DNA from: CAZRVH01 sp964624905
GTDB lineage: Bacteria > Patescibacteriota > Gracilibacteria > Peribacterales > Peribacteraceae
Length of the DNA: 64,000 nt
Assembly (NCBI GenBank): GCA_964624905.1
Contig: CAZUYK010000003.1
Coordinates: 21,154 to 85,153 of the forward strand
Direction of reading: 5' to 3'
Positions 27,190 through 34,832 of the stretch are shown here, in pieces; within the stretch, counting starts at the first letter, position 1; every line of letters begins with the position of its first letter. The position numbers and the translations under genes are program-made. Below the pieces are notes generated by a model. It was not told the origin of the DNA. It worked only from the letters and a program-made list of their open reading frames with translations, and made no database searches.

Positions 27190-28821
27190 TCACTGAAGTG
27201 GCAATTCCACAAAGAATGTGGTGCCCTTCCCTTCTTCACTTTCAAACCAGATCTTTCCACCCTGGGCTTCCACGGCACCCTTGGCGACATAGAGTCCGAA
27301 CCCGTTTCCATCAACGGTGTTACGGACGTTGCTTGCACGGAACAGTTTGCCGAAGATCTTCTCTTGGTCTGCCTTCGGGATACCTACTCCCGTATCCTTC
27401 ACGACACAGTGTAATGTATTGCCAGTGATAGTAACCGTGAAATCAACTTCTCCTTTCTCCGGAGTGTATTTCACGGCATTACTCAGAAGGTTCTCGATTG
27501 TCATATGCGTATAACGCTTATCAAGTTTGGCAATAGGTAAAGTGGCAGGCAACATCTTCACTAAGCTTACCTTCTTTTCCAAAGCTTTAGGCTCGATGAT
27601 CTCCAATATCTCCTTGAAGAAGCCATTCAGATCGAGCTCTTGTTTCTCGATGTGCATCTTACCAAGCTGAATGCGTGATACATCAAGAATCATGCTCACA
27701 AGATCGGATAGATTGGCTGAAACTTCCTGCATAGAAGTAACGTGCTTCAACTGTTCATCCGTCAACTTTCCTAGGTCACCATCTTTCATCATTTCTAGAT
27801 ACCACTTCACTGAAGACACCGGAGTGGCAAGCTGGTGACTAACGATACTAAGAAGTTCGTCCTTCTGACGATCTAAATCTTTAAGCTGAGAGTTCGCCAA
27901 TTCTAAATCATGGGCGAGTTTTTCAATTTTTTCACGAGCTTTAGCTTCCCTCCTTTCGCTTCGCACTAAGAGAACTCCAAATCCAAGAGACAAAATGAAT
28001 GTAAGAACGGTTAATGTTTTATCGGTCGCATTGTCTAAGAAAAAGAATTGAGAGCCCACCATGATCACCAGTGTGTATGCAAGCAACTGTGATCCGATCA
28101 GCTTAATTTTGAAAATTTCCAAATTAATAACTGCATAAATAATCATGAACAAGAAAACAGGTAGCACGAACAAGCTATAAAGATTTATTTCATAGATTCC
28201 TGTTTGACTCGAAATATATTCAGTAACCGCAAATGTTGCGAAGAACAAAGTTAGTGCGGATGCAACAATAATAATTTGAACTCTCTTTGCACCCACTACC
28301 TTCCTTCCTTTAAGGAAGGCAAAAACCATAATGAACGCAATAATCAAATACTCAATAATAAGCTTGAGTTCTGTTAGCAATTCACTGTTATAAGCTTCGC
28401 AAACTGGCTGATAAAAATCGCTGATTGAATTATTAGTTACAGTTATTAACCATGCTGGCAGCGTTGCAACAACTAGAGCAAGTTTTGCCCATTTTGAGAG
28501 ATCTTTCTCTGTAACTAATACAACAAAGAAATACGCTCCTAAAATATAAAAGGCAATATTCAAATAATCCAAAGGCGCCCAAAAAAATGACACTAGATGA
28601 TAGTTTGGAGAAGTCCATGTAACCACATCTCCAATTAGCCATAAACAGAATGATCCAGTAAACGCAGTAAAGATTTTCGATAAGAAGGAAAATTTCGATT
28701 TTACTAAAACGAAAATGCTAACAAGAATTGTGAGAAATAATGGAATACAATGTGAATACAGGGCTATCGTGTGATAGTCTTTTGTAGTTTCAAAGCAGGT
28801 GTTTAGGATATTTAAATCCAT
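27190..28821 (-). CDS. Membrane sensor histidine kinase
   Basis: Two-component sensor of 543 residues. Residues 1-280 hold about eight or nine hydrophobic helices as an integral-membrane sensor. A coiled coil (KAREKIEKLAHDLELANSQL) leads to the HisKA domain with phospho-acceptor His in SIVSHQLATPVSSVKWYLE at about 330, then the HATPase_c domain with N box NLLSNAVKYTPEKG, G1 DTGVGIPKAD and G2 GNGFGLYVAKG. No cognate response regulator is adjacent; the lone receiver at 56188 is a possible partner. Base composition changes inside the gene: the sensor half is AT-rich, the kinase half less so. Confidence 0.92.
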   Translation of the reverse strand: MDLNILNTCFETTKDYHTIALYSHCIPLFLTILVSIFVLVKSKFSFLSKIFTAFTGSFCLWLIGDVVTWTSPNYHLVSFFWAPLDYLNIAFYILGAYFFVVLVTEKDLSKWAKLALVVATLPAWLITVTNNSISDFYQPVCEAYNSELLTELKLIIEYLIIAFIMVFAFLKGRKVVGAKRVQIIIVASALTLFFATFAVTEYISSQTGIYEINLYSLFVLPVFLFMIIYAVINLEIFKIKLIGSQLLAYTLVIMVGSQFFFLDNATDKTLTVLTFILSLGFGVLLVRSERREAKAREKIEKLAHDLELANSQLKDLDRQKDELLSIVSHQLATPVSSVKWYLEMMKDGDLGKLTDEQLKHVTSMQEVSANLSDLVSMILDVSRIQLGKMHIEKQELDLNGFFKEILEIIEPKALEKKVSLVKMLPATLPIAKLDKRYTHMTIENLLSNAVKYTPEKGEVDFTVTITGNTLHCVVKDTGVGIPKADQEKIFGKLFRASNVRNTVDGNGFGLYVAKGAVEAQGGKIWFESEEGKGTTFFVELPLQ

Positions 28822-28827
28822 CTGAAC

Positions 28828-28833
28828 ATTATA
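28828..28833 (-). promoter_or_regulatory. -10 element, leaderless, for histidine kinase
   Basis: Minus-strand TATAAT ends 6 bases before the ATG at 28821, inside the 19-base gap after the upstream gene. Confidence 0.65.
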
Positions 28834-28840
28834 TCATTTT

Positions 28841-29650
28841 TCAGTCCTTTATACAATCCAGCACTTTTAATGAATAATTGCTCCAGAACGCTTCATTTTG
28901 ACTTTCTAAGGGCAATAAAGAAACTATTAAAGGCTTCTTTCCTGTTTTTTTCCACATATCAAAAAATGCAGGAAGAAAGATCTCTTTAGTAAAATTCAAC
29001 TCTTCTCCGGAAAGAATAAAATTCTCAAATAAGATTCCGTTTCGGATAAACAAAGAAATATACTTCAAATAGTACTCCCTAGCATATTTACCGGCTCTAA
29101 AAAACCAGTCAGATGCATCATATAAATAATTGTTTTCACCAGGGTATATCGCGTCTAAAAGTTCATGATGAAAAGAAACTAATGGCTGACCCCACGTGGT
29201 CACAATTTCATTAATTTTTCTCCCTTCATTCTTTTGAAGATCTATCACCTCTTTAGGAATAATATTACTTGATCCCTTTATTTCTTCTTGAAAGATTAAT
29301 TGGCCCAAAGCAAATTTAATAGGATTTTTTTCTGTGAATTTGTCGTTCAAATATTCAAATATTACAGGATCGCAACTTGATCCTTTTATTTTATTCAAGA
29401 AATAAGATAATTCATAATTCGGAGTACACAATTGCCTAAACAAAACAGCTCGAGGAGCTTCAAGAAGTGGTCCGGGTATATCTCCTTTTAAATATTCATA
29501 TACTTTTTTTTCTAGCTCTTTATCAGCCCATCTTTCTGTTATTTCAAGGACAGCTTCTTCAAAGGGGGTGTAAATAAAACTATTAAACTTCTCATTATCG
29601 GAAACGAGTTCATTAAGACTCAATTCATTTAGATTTAATTCTTCTTTCAT
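28841..29650 (-). CDS. Uncharacterised 269-aa protein of the AT-rich island
   Basis: Soluble, mostly helical, acidic N-terminus (MKEELNLNELSLNELV). Distinct patches are LCTPNYELSYFLNKIKG, VIFEYLNDKFTEKNPIKFAL and WGQPLVSFHHELLDAIYPG. I recall similar patches in hypothetical proteins of CPR genomes but cannot name a family or function. It starts 5 bases after the cysteine-rich gene and is 19 bases before the kinase, so all may be expressed together. AT-rich codon use sets it apart from the host genes. Confidence 0.7.
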   Translation of the reverse strand: MKEELNLNELSLNELVSDNEKFNSFIYTPFEEAVLEITERWADKELEKKVYEYLKGDIPGPLLEAPRAVLFRQLCTPNYELSYFLNKIKGSSCDPVIFEYLNDKFTEKNPIKFALGQLIFQEEIKGSSNIIPKEVIDLQKNEGRKINEIVTTWGQPLVSFHHELLDAIYPGENNYLYDASDWFFRAGKYAREYYLKYISLFIRNGILFENFILSGEELNFTKEIFLPAFFDMWKKTGKKPLIVSLLPLESQNEAFWSNYSLKVLDCIKD

Positions 29651-29655
29651 TTAAG

Positions 29656-30003
29656 TCAGTTGATAGTAGTACAATCATCGCCTGCTTCCGAATCACACTG
29701 GATCTGTTCACATTGTATTGTACCATTTTTACACTCCTCAGTACAGTAATCATCAGTACATTTAGCAAAATCATACGCCTTAATATAAAACTCCTTGTAT
29801 TCAGAGAGTCCATTAGGAGGGCATTCATCAGGATTGGAGCAATCCCTGGTAAAACAAATTTCCTTTTTTGAATCACATTCAGCTTCAATAATAAAATTAT
29901 AATCTTTTAAATAATAATATTTATAAAAACTTGAAATCACCGGAGCGGCCAATACTACAATAAGCAACGTTAGGAATCCGAACCTTTTTATTGAATTAGC
30001 CAT
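29656..30003 (-). CDS. Exported cysteine-rich protein, 115 aa
   Basis: An N-terminal membrane anchor or signal (GFLTLLIVVLAAPVISSFY) is followed by an 80-residue outer part with ten cysteines: AEC, EICF, RDC, DEC, AKC, DYC, EEC, IQC twice and DDC. The spacing CFTRDCSNPDECPPNGLSEY and the acidic end resemble a small family I associate with CPR genomes. Even cysteine number and export suggest five disulfides, made by the DsbB-type pathway encoded in this window. Function is unknown. Confidence 0.7.
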   Translation of the reverse strand: MANSIKRFGFLTLLIVVLAAPVISSFYKYYYLKDYNFIIEAECDSKKEICFTRDCSNPDECPPNGLSEYKEFYIKAYDFAKCTDDYCTEECKNGTIQCEQIQCDSEAGDDCTTIN

Positions 30004-30062
30004 AATAAATGTATATTCTTAACTAGTTTATTTTACAAGCAGAGTTTGGTTTCAAAAAGCAT

Positions 30063-30635
30063 TTATATTGCTTTGATAATAAAATTCCATATTGCTTGAA
30101 CAATTGTAATTCCAAGATAAACAGCCAATGTCCAGTAGGCATTTCCGATGATGATGCTTGTAATAAAGATCTTCCAATCGCGTTTTGAAAGACCATTAAA
30201 CTGATGAGCACCATGCCTGATGTGAATAACCGTAATAAACGGATCGAATTTTATAGATAAAAAAATCAATAAAACTGCATCACTTTTTTTCATTATCCAT
30301 GCGCTTATCTCACCAATATAATTGATAATTTTAATGATAGACCTCTTAAATTCATTTTCTGGAAGTGGTCTTGGCTTGAAATCCTCGATTTCTTTAAGTG
30401 TCTCGATGCCTAACCAATCTTTTTTTGTTCCATCATAAAAAAGTATTAATCCATAACAGAGTAAAAATGATAAAAAGGTCATTACTACACCCCCAACTAA
30501 AATTCCATAAGTTGAAAGTACAACTGGATAGAGTAGAAAATCGAATGCCCATGAAATAGCCCATTTACCGAAGATACCAACACTTATGGTTCCAAACCTT
30601 TTTGTAAGCCTCTCAAACCTACTATAATTTCTCAT
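30063..30635 (-). CDS. Membrane protein, 190 aa
   Basis: Integral membrane protein with about four helices (near 22-40, 45-66, 112-128 and 158-182). The segment IRHGAHQFNGLSKRDWKIFI between the last two is reminiscent of a conserved patch in small membrane proteins of CPR bacteria, family name unknown to me. AT-rich like its neighbours. It follows the regulator gene by 53 bases and has its own -10. Confidence 0.68.
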   Translation of the reverse strand: MRNYSRFERLTKRFGTISVGIFGKWAISWAFDFLLYPVVLSTYGILVGGVVMTFLSFLLCYGLILFYDGTKKDWLGIETLKEIEDFKPRPLPENEFKRSIIKIINYIGEISAWIMKKSDAVLLIFLSIKFDPFITVIHIRHGAHQFNGLSKRDWKIFITSIIIGNAYWTLAVYLGITIVQAIWNFIIKAI

Positions 30636-30641
30636 ATATCA

Positions 30642-30647
30642 ATTTTA
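30642..30647 (-). promoter_or_regulatory. -10 element, leaderless, for 30635
   Basis: Minus-strand TAAAAT ends 6 bases before the ATG at 30635. The surrounding DNA is AT-rich, so a chance match is more likely here than elsewhere. Confidence 0.4.
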
Positions 30648-30688
30648 ATTCAAAAGGCTTTGCTTAACTAGATCAGCACACTAACGAT

Positions 30689-32233
30689 TTATACAAATGA
30701 TCTATTAAAGGCAATAAACCTTAATCCAATAAATAATAGGAAGAATCCAAAAAAGTAGTAGAAAACATTAAATGTTTGACTAACTAATTTATTTAAATCA
30801 CTTGCATTAATATCGACCCCAACAATCGCAATAACATCATTGTTATTATTTTTTATAGGTGCTGCGCCTGAAATAAAAGTACCCCAATCATCAGAATAAG
30901 GCTTGGAATCTGCGCCAACCTCGCCATTTAATGCTAACGCAAAAGAACCTTCATTGACACTATCTTTATATAAATCTCCGAAAGAAGAAGGAGAGCGGTT
31001 AGCACTACTTACAAAAGTAGTATGTGGCATGACATCAATTATAAATTGCAATACTTTTGGATCTTTTGTTGGTCTCAATATATAAGCATATTGGATATCT
31101 GCATTACTGTTAATAATTGAATTAATTGATTTAGCAATTTTTTTGTATTCTTGCTTTTCAACATCCATCGTTGTTTGAATTTGATTAATATCACTAGCAT
31201 CAAAGTACCCTGCGCCCGTTGCAGCAATTGCTTTTACTTTTTCCTGAATTTTCTCTAAATTTAGAGATAAATTTTGTTGGTAGAGAAAAAAAGTTACAAT
31301 TCCTGCAAACAAATTACATAGTAGAAAAAAAATTATACTGCTTGGACTCAAGAAGAACTCCCTCACTTGCGAAAGCACCTTCGTTTTCGTCGGCACCGCC
31401 ATCGGCACAGAAACGACTGGCAATGGATTGAGATCCACTACCGGCTCCACCCCCTCGTCGGGGTGCTGCAACTTCATGTTCCAGAGCCTCTCGAAGAACT
31501 GACGCTCGCGTTCAGCGAGTTCCTTATATTCGATAAAGCACGCCTCCTGCGTTTCATGCTGGAAGCAGGCAACCGTATTTCCGACGACGATCTTCTCAAA
31601 GGCGAACGGATACAGGTTCTCGTTCACAAGTACAGTCTTCCTGTATTCGAACGGATCCCTGTTCTGGAATCGACGCCCAAGCGGCGTGTTGTGCGCGATG
31701 ACACGGAGGAAGATGTTTCTCTTCCGACGCTCGCGGAAATACTGCACATTGAACTCCCGCAGAGGATCTTCCGTTTCCGTATAGAGAATCGGGCCGTACT
31801 GTACAAAGTCATTCCCCTTTTCCAGGAGAAGCGTGTATGCCTTCTTCAATCCCTCGACACCTTGGAAGAACTGCATCTCTGGCCGCTTTTTCCCGGACGT
31901 AATGGAAGAAATGAATGATTCGAAGTTTTGGTGGCGCAGTTCCAGGACATTCTTTTTCTGCTTCATGTCATCCTGCAGCCACTTCGACACGGATTCCAAC
32001 GAATGAAGAACGTACTTCGGCGTGCCATTAATCATCTCGCGAACGACTATCTTCTTTTTCAGAAGTTTCTTCATGGCCTGGTCCAATACCCCCGTGCTCT
32101 TTCCCGTCTTGAACGCAAGGTCTCGCAGGGTCATGGCATCCCCTTCCACAAGCTTTTTAATAATGGCGATCTCCGTGCCGGAGAAGCCCGCCTCTTGGAA
32201 ATACGTCTCGATGCTGGAAGGGAGGCTGTTCAT
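30689..32233 (-). CDS. TrmB-type HTH regulator fused to membrane sensor domain
   Basis: A 514-residue protein with two dissimilar halves. Residues 1-75 are a TrmB-type winged helix (TLRDLAFKTGKSTGVLDQAM). About 110-255 form the cytosolic effector part seen in short TrmB-like regulators (FFQGVEGLKKAYTLLLE; NLYPFAFEKIVVGNTVACF). A membrane helix at about 295-318 (SSIIFFLLCNLFAGIVTFF) leads to a PDC/Cache-like outer domain (about 320-490, with AAPIKNNNNDVIAIVGVD) and a last helix. The DNA for residues 1-293 is GC-rich like the host; from there to the end it is AT-rich. That makes a membrane-bound one-component regulator of chimeric origin. Confidence 0.82.
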   Translation of the reverse strand: MNSLPSSIETYFQEAGFSGTEIAIIKKLVEGDAMTLRDLAFKTGKSTGVLDQAMKKLLKKKIVVREMINGTPKYVLHSLESVSKWLQDDMKQKKNVLELRHQNFESFISSITSGKKRPEMQFFQGVEGLKKAYTLLLEKGNDFVQYGPILYTETEDPLREFNVQYFRERRKRNIFLRVIAHNTPLGRRFQNRDPFEYRKTVLVNENLYPFAFEKIVVGNTVACFQHETQEACFIEYKELAERERQFFERLWNMKLQHPDEGVEPVVDLNPLPVVSVPMAVPTKTKVLSQVREFFLSPSSIIFFLLCNLFAGIVTFFLYQQNLSLNLEKIQEKVKAIAATGAGYFDASDINQIQTTMDVEKQEYKKIAKSINSIINSNADIQYAYILRPTKDPKVLQFIIDVMPHTTFVSSANRSPSSFGDLYKDSVNEGSFALALNGEVGADSKPYSDDWGTFISGAAPIKNNNNDVIAIVGVDINASDLNKLVSQTFNVFYYFFGFFLLFIGLRFIAFNRSFV

Positions 32234-32241
32234 AGCTCCTC

Positions 32242-32247
32242 ACTCTA
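32242..32247 (-). promoter_or_regulatory. -10 element for TrmB-type regulator
   Basis: Minus-strand TAGAGT ends 8 bases before the ATG at 32233. A GAGGAG also lies in between, so both a leaderless and a short SD-led message are possible. Confidence 0.45.
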
Positions 32248-32329
32248 CGGGACAAGGTTTTATGAAACAAACACGCGTTCCACTCACGGAATACGGCACG
32301 TGAGAAATAGCTTCCAAAAGCCATGGTTA

Positions 32330-32353
32330 CCGTTCCACACCCCCTCGGAACGG
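32330..32353 (-). other. Inverted repeat after pilT
   Basis: CCGTTCC (32330-32336) pairs with GGAACGG (32347-32353), 10-base loop, 8 bases after the pilT stop on the minus strand. There is no T-tract, so it is a weak terminator or a 3'-end stabiliser. A second small repeat CTCACG/CGTGAG lies at 32284-32302. Confidence 0.45.
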
Positions 32354-32360
32354 AAGCCCC

Positions 32361-33392
32361 TTACACATTACCCATCATCAATTCCAACGTCTCTTCGTTG
32401 ATAAGCCCCTTCTTCTTCAGATCCTTCAGATCTGCCTCGAAGGAACGCATGCCCAGCTCCTTGCCTGTCTGGAGGACGGATGCCAACTCCTGCACGCGGT
32501 TATCGCGGATGATGTTCTGCGCTGCCGGCGTGTTGATGAGCACTTCGCGGAGAGCCACGCGTCCCCCGCCTTCCTTCGGCAGAAGCTTCTGGGCGATGAT
32601 CGCCTTCAGGGACAGCGCAAGCTGCGAACGAACCTGCGGCTGCTGGTGCGGCGGGAAGACATCGACGATGCGGTCGATGGTCTGCATGACATTCGGCGTA
32701 TGGAGCGTCGCAAGAACCAGGTGACCCGTTTCGGCAAGCGTGAGGGCCGCGGCGATCGTTTCGGGATCGCGCATTTCACCCACCATGATGATGTTCGGAT
32801 CCTGGCGCAGGATGCGCTTCATCGCCTCGGGGAATGACAGGAAGTCTTCCATGTACTGGCGCTGGCGGATGACGCCCTTGCCCTTCGGGAAGAGGAACTC
32901 GATGGGGTCTTCCAAGGTGATGATGTTCTCCGCGCGCGAGTCATTGATGCTCTGCAAAAGCGCCGCGAGCGACGTGCTCTTTCCGGATCCCGTGGGACCC
33001 GTGAACAGGATGAGTCCTTCGCGAAGTCCCACGACCTGCGTCGCGATGTCCGTGAGATCGACATCCGCGAGACTGGGGATTTCCGTGGGAATGATGCGAG
33101 CGGCGATGGCCATGTTGCCGCGTTCGAAGTGGCAGTTCACGCGGAGACGGACGCCGTTGGGCAATCCGTGGGCCATGTCGATTTCCTTCTCTTTCTGGAA
33201 ACGCTCGAATGCGGGGGCGCCCAGGAGGTCCTTCACGAATGCTTCCACCTCCTTCGGACTCACGTCGGTCTGCGTCTGCGGCGTAAGCACGCCGTCGATG
33301 CGGAACAATAAAGGAGCACCGGCGACGATGTGGACGTCGGATGCTTTGGCCGCCAGGGCTTTTTCGAATACGGAATCGGGAAGGGAAGACAT
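32361..33392 (-). CDS. pilT: Type IV pilus retraction ATPase PilT
   Basis: Hexameric ATPase that powers pilus retraction, used in twitching, attachment and DNA uptake. It has 343 residues, as usual. N-terminal PAS-like domain (ASDVHIVAGAPLLFRIDG), then Walker A GPTGSGKST, Asp box (IITLEDPIEFLF), Walker B GEMRDPETI and His box TLAETGHLVLATLHT. The last part has AIIAQKLLP, and the AIRNLIRE-type retraction motif is replaced by RVQELASVLQTGKELGMRSF. No other pilus gene is in the window. Confidence 0.94.
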   Translation of the reverse strand: MSSLPDSVFEKALAAKASDVHIVAGAPLLFRIDGVLTPQTQTDVSPKEVEAFVKDLLGAPAFERFQKEKEIDMAHGLPNGVRLRVNCHFERGNMAIAARIIPTEIPSLADVDLTDIATQVVGLREGLILFTGPTGSGKSTSLAALLQSINDSRAENIITLEDPIEFLFPKGKGVIRQRQYMEDFLSFPEAMKRILRQDPNIIMVGEMRDPETIAAALTLAETGHLVLATLHTPNVMQTIDRIVDVFPPHQQPQVRSQLALSLKAIIAQKLLPKEGGGRVALREVLINTPAAQNIIRDNRVQELASVLQTGKELGMRSFEADLKDLKKKGLINEETLELMMGNV

Positions 33393-33398
33393 CCAATC

Positions 33399-33404
33399 AG
33401 TATA
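33399..33404 (-). promoter_or_regulatory. -10 element, leaderless, for pilT
   Basis: Minus-strand TATACT ends 6 bases before the ATG at 33392. Confidence 0.62.
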
Positions 33405-33474
33405 GCAGAATCTGGCTTGTTTTTGAAGTCATTTTGACTATCCTCTGGGCCTTCCGAAGCCCAAAGGAAGATAT

Positions 33475-33502
33475 TTGACTTTATAGTTAAATATATTATT
33501 AT
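33475..33502 (+). promoter_or_regulatory. Sigma-70-type promoter with long leader
   Basis: TTGACT (33475-33480), 16-base AT-rich spacer, TATTAT (33497-33502). It lies about 178 bases before the ATG at 33681. The long leader holds an imperfect hairpin GATTGTCG/CGACAGTC at 33585-33605, so post-transcriptional control is possible. Confidence 0.6.
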
Positions 33503-33680
33503 AAGCATCCAGGTCATTCAAAACACCATTCCTGACCCCCATATACCCTTTCTAGGGGCTGCGTCCGCACGACATTCTCTTACAGATTGTCGGGGAGCGA
33601 CAGTCTAGAAAGGATTCGTGGGGGAGCAGATTTTCCATTTTTTGTTACTACAGTTACTCCAGAAACGAAGGATCGACTTA

Positions 33681-34364
33681 ATGACATCCATGCTTTCACA
33701 ACGTTTGGAAGAAGCACGCGGCTTGCTGGATATCGTCCTGCCGAAACCGGGACAAGGACAGAAGACCGATTTCGTCGTCTTGAATTCCGGAAACGACGTC
33801 GTCGTCCGATGTCTGAACGATCGCCACTACAGCTTCCGCACGAAGGTCGCGAAGGGATTCGAAGCAAATTTCGCCATCTCCGACGCCGAATGCGTCATAT
33901 CGCTGCCGAGCAACATCGGCAGGATCGAAGTTGTTTCGAACCTGGAACACGACAAGGTCGTGATGCTGGAAATCGGCGGCCGTAATCCGGCCTGCAACTG
34001 CGGTCGGTGCAACACGCTGACCGTCCGACTTCCGTCGATCCGCACCGGCTTCGTGACCAACCTCGATCAACCGATCAGCAGCATGCAGCCGTTCAACCTC
34101 GGCGAATTGCTGCCGGCCGGTGGCTTCATGGGCGGTAGCTCGCCGTTCGCCGAAATGTTTGGCGGCGGAGGAGGCGTTCACGTCATCGACCTCGGCGAAT
34201 TGCTCGGCGGGGGCGAAGGCGATCTCGGCAAGATGCTCGACGAAAGCGGCTTGGGCATGTTGCTCAGCCGTCTCGGTCGCGGTCGCCGCGGTCACAGCGC
34301 TTCGGCCGAGCCCGGTCGTAACGGCAGCCGTCGCGAAACCGCCGGCTCCGGCGCGAAGAGTTAG
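33681..34364 (+). CDS. Uncharacterised 227-aa protein with glycine-rich C-terminus
   Basis: No family recognised. Residues 10-125 form a beta-rich domain (TDFVVLNSGNDVVVRCLNDR; VVMLEIGG) with a Cys motif ACNCGRCNTLTVRLPS near 112-125. From about 140 the chain is Gly-, Leu- and Met-rich, with repeats of the type FNLGELLPAGGFMGG and VIDLGELLGGGEGDLG, then a basic tail (SRLGRGRRGHSASAEPGR). No signal peptide. The start at 33681 has AAGGAT 8 bases upstream; an earlier frame start at 33618 is less likely. It has its own promoter and no operon partner. Confidence 0.65.
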   Translation: MTSMLSQRLEEARGLLDIVLPKPGQGQKTDFVVLNSGNDVVVRCLNDRHYSFRTKVAKGFEANFAISDAECVISLPSNIGRIEVVSNLEHDKVVMLEIGGRNPACNCGRCNTLTVRLPSIRTGFVTNLDQPISSMQPFNLGELLPAGGFMGGSSPFAEMFGGGGGVHVIDLGELLGGGEGDLGKMLDESGLGMLLSRLGRGRRGHSASAEPGRNGSRRETAGSGAKS

Positions 34365-34376
34365 TAGCAAAAATAT

Positions 34377-34423
34377 CTTCATCCTTGGATGAAGGTGGGA
34401 AAATCGTAGCTCCCCTACGATTT
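34377..34423 (-). terminator. Tandem terminator hairpins
   Basis: CTTCATCC-TT-GGATGAAG (34377-34394) and AAATCGTAG-CTCCC-CTACGATTT (34401-34423). Both are followed by T-runs on the minus strand, so they mainly end the acidic gene at 34444, and they also separate it from the convergent gene ending at 34364. Confidence 0.8.
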
Positions 34424-34443
34424 CTCGTGCCTGAAAATCAGCT

Positions 34444-34695
34444 TTAGCCTTCCTTTGCCTTCTTCGCCAATGCGGCGACGGCGCGGAAGACCTTTTCCAC
34501 GCTCTCCTCGTCCATGCCGCGCTCGGTGGCGGATTCCACCATCAGGTCGACATCGTCGTGTTCGGACGCATCGGAATCATCCTTCTCTTCCTCCTCTTCT
34601 TCATCCGCATCGGCATAGAGCAGCGTGAGCTCCTCGAGGGCATCGAGGATGACTGCGTACTGCTTCATGGTTTCCTGGTGGAGATCTTTGCCCAT
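34444..34695 (-). CDS. Small acidic protein, 83 aa
   Basis: Cytosolic, no family recognised. A helix (MKQYAVILDALEELTLLYAD) is followed by a run of Glu and Asp (residues 30-48), then an amphipathic helix ending VAALAKKAKEG. It resembles a helical hairpin with an acidic hinge. The ATG at 34668 is an alternative start (74 residues) with CAGGAA just upstream. Tandem terminators lie after the stop. Confidence 0.6.
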   Translation of the reverse strand: MGKDLHQETMKQYAVILDALEELTLLYADADEEEEEEKDDSDASEHDDVDLMVESATERGMDEESVEKVFRAVAALAKKAKEG

Positions 34696-34820
34696 AAACG
34701 GCTTGGGAGGAAGTTGTGGGCGTATCTTTGCGTATTTTGAGGGGATTGCAATTGACGGAACGTAAGAATGTTTTTGGAGGGATTTTATGGAAGCGGGATG
34801 ACAGTCGAACGGCGCGCCAG

Positions 34821-34826
34821 TACCAT
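34821..34826 (+). promoter_or_regulatory. -10 element, leaderless, for ligA
   Basis: TACCAT ends 6 bases before the ATG at 34833. Confidence 0.52.
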
Positions 34827-34832
34827 GTCCGC

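Noticed and set aside
27190..32361. A phage or integrative element covering the AT-rich island
   Set aside because: No integrase, recombinase, capsid or transfer gene and no flanking direct repeat was found; domain replacement fits better.
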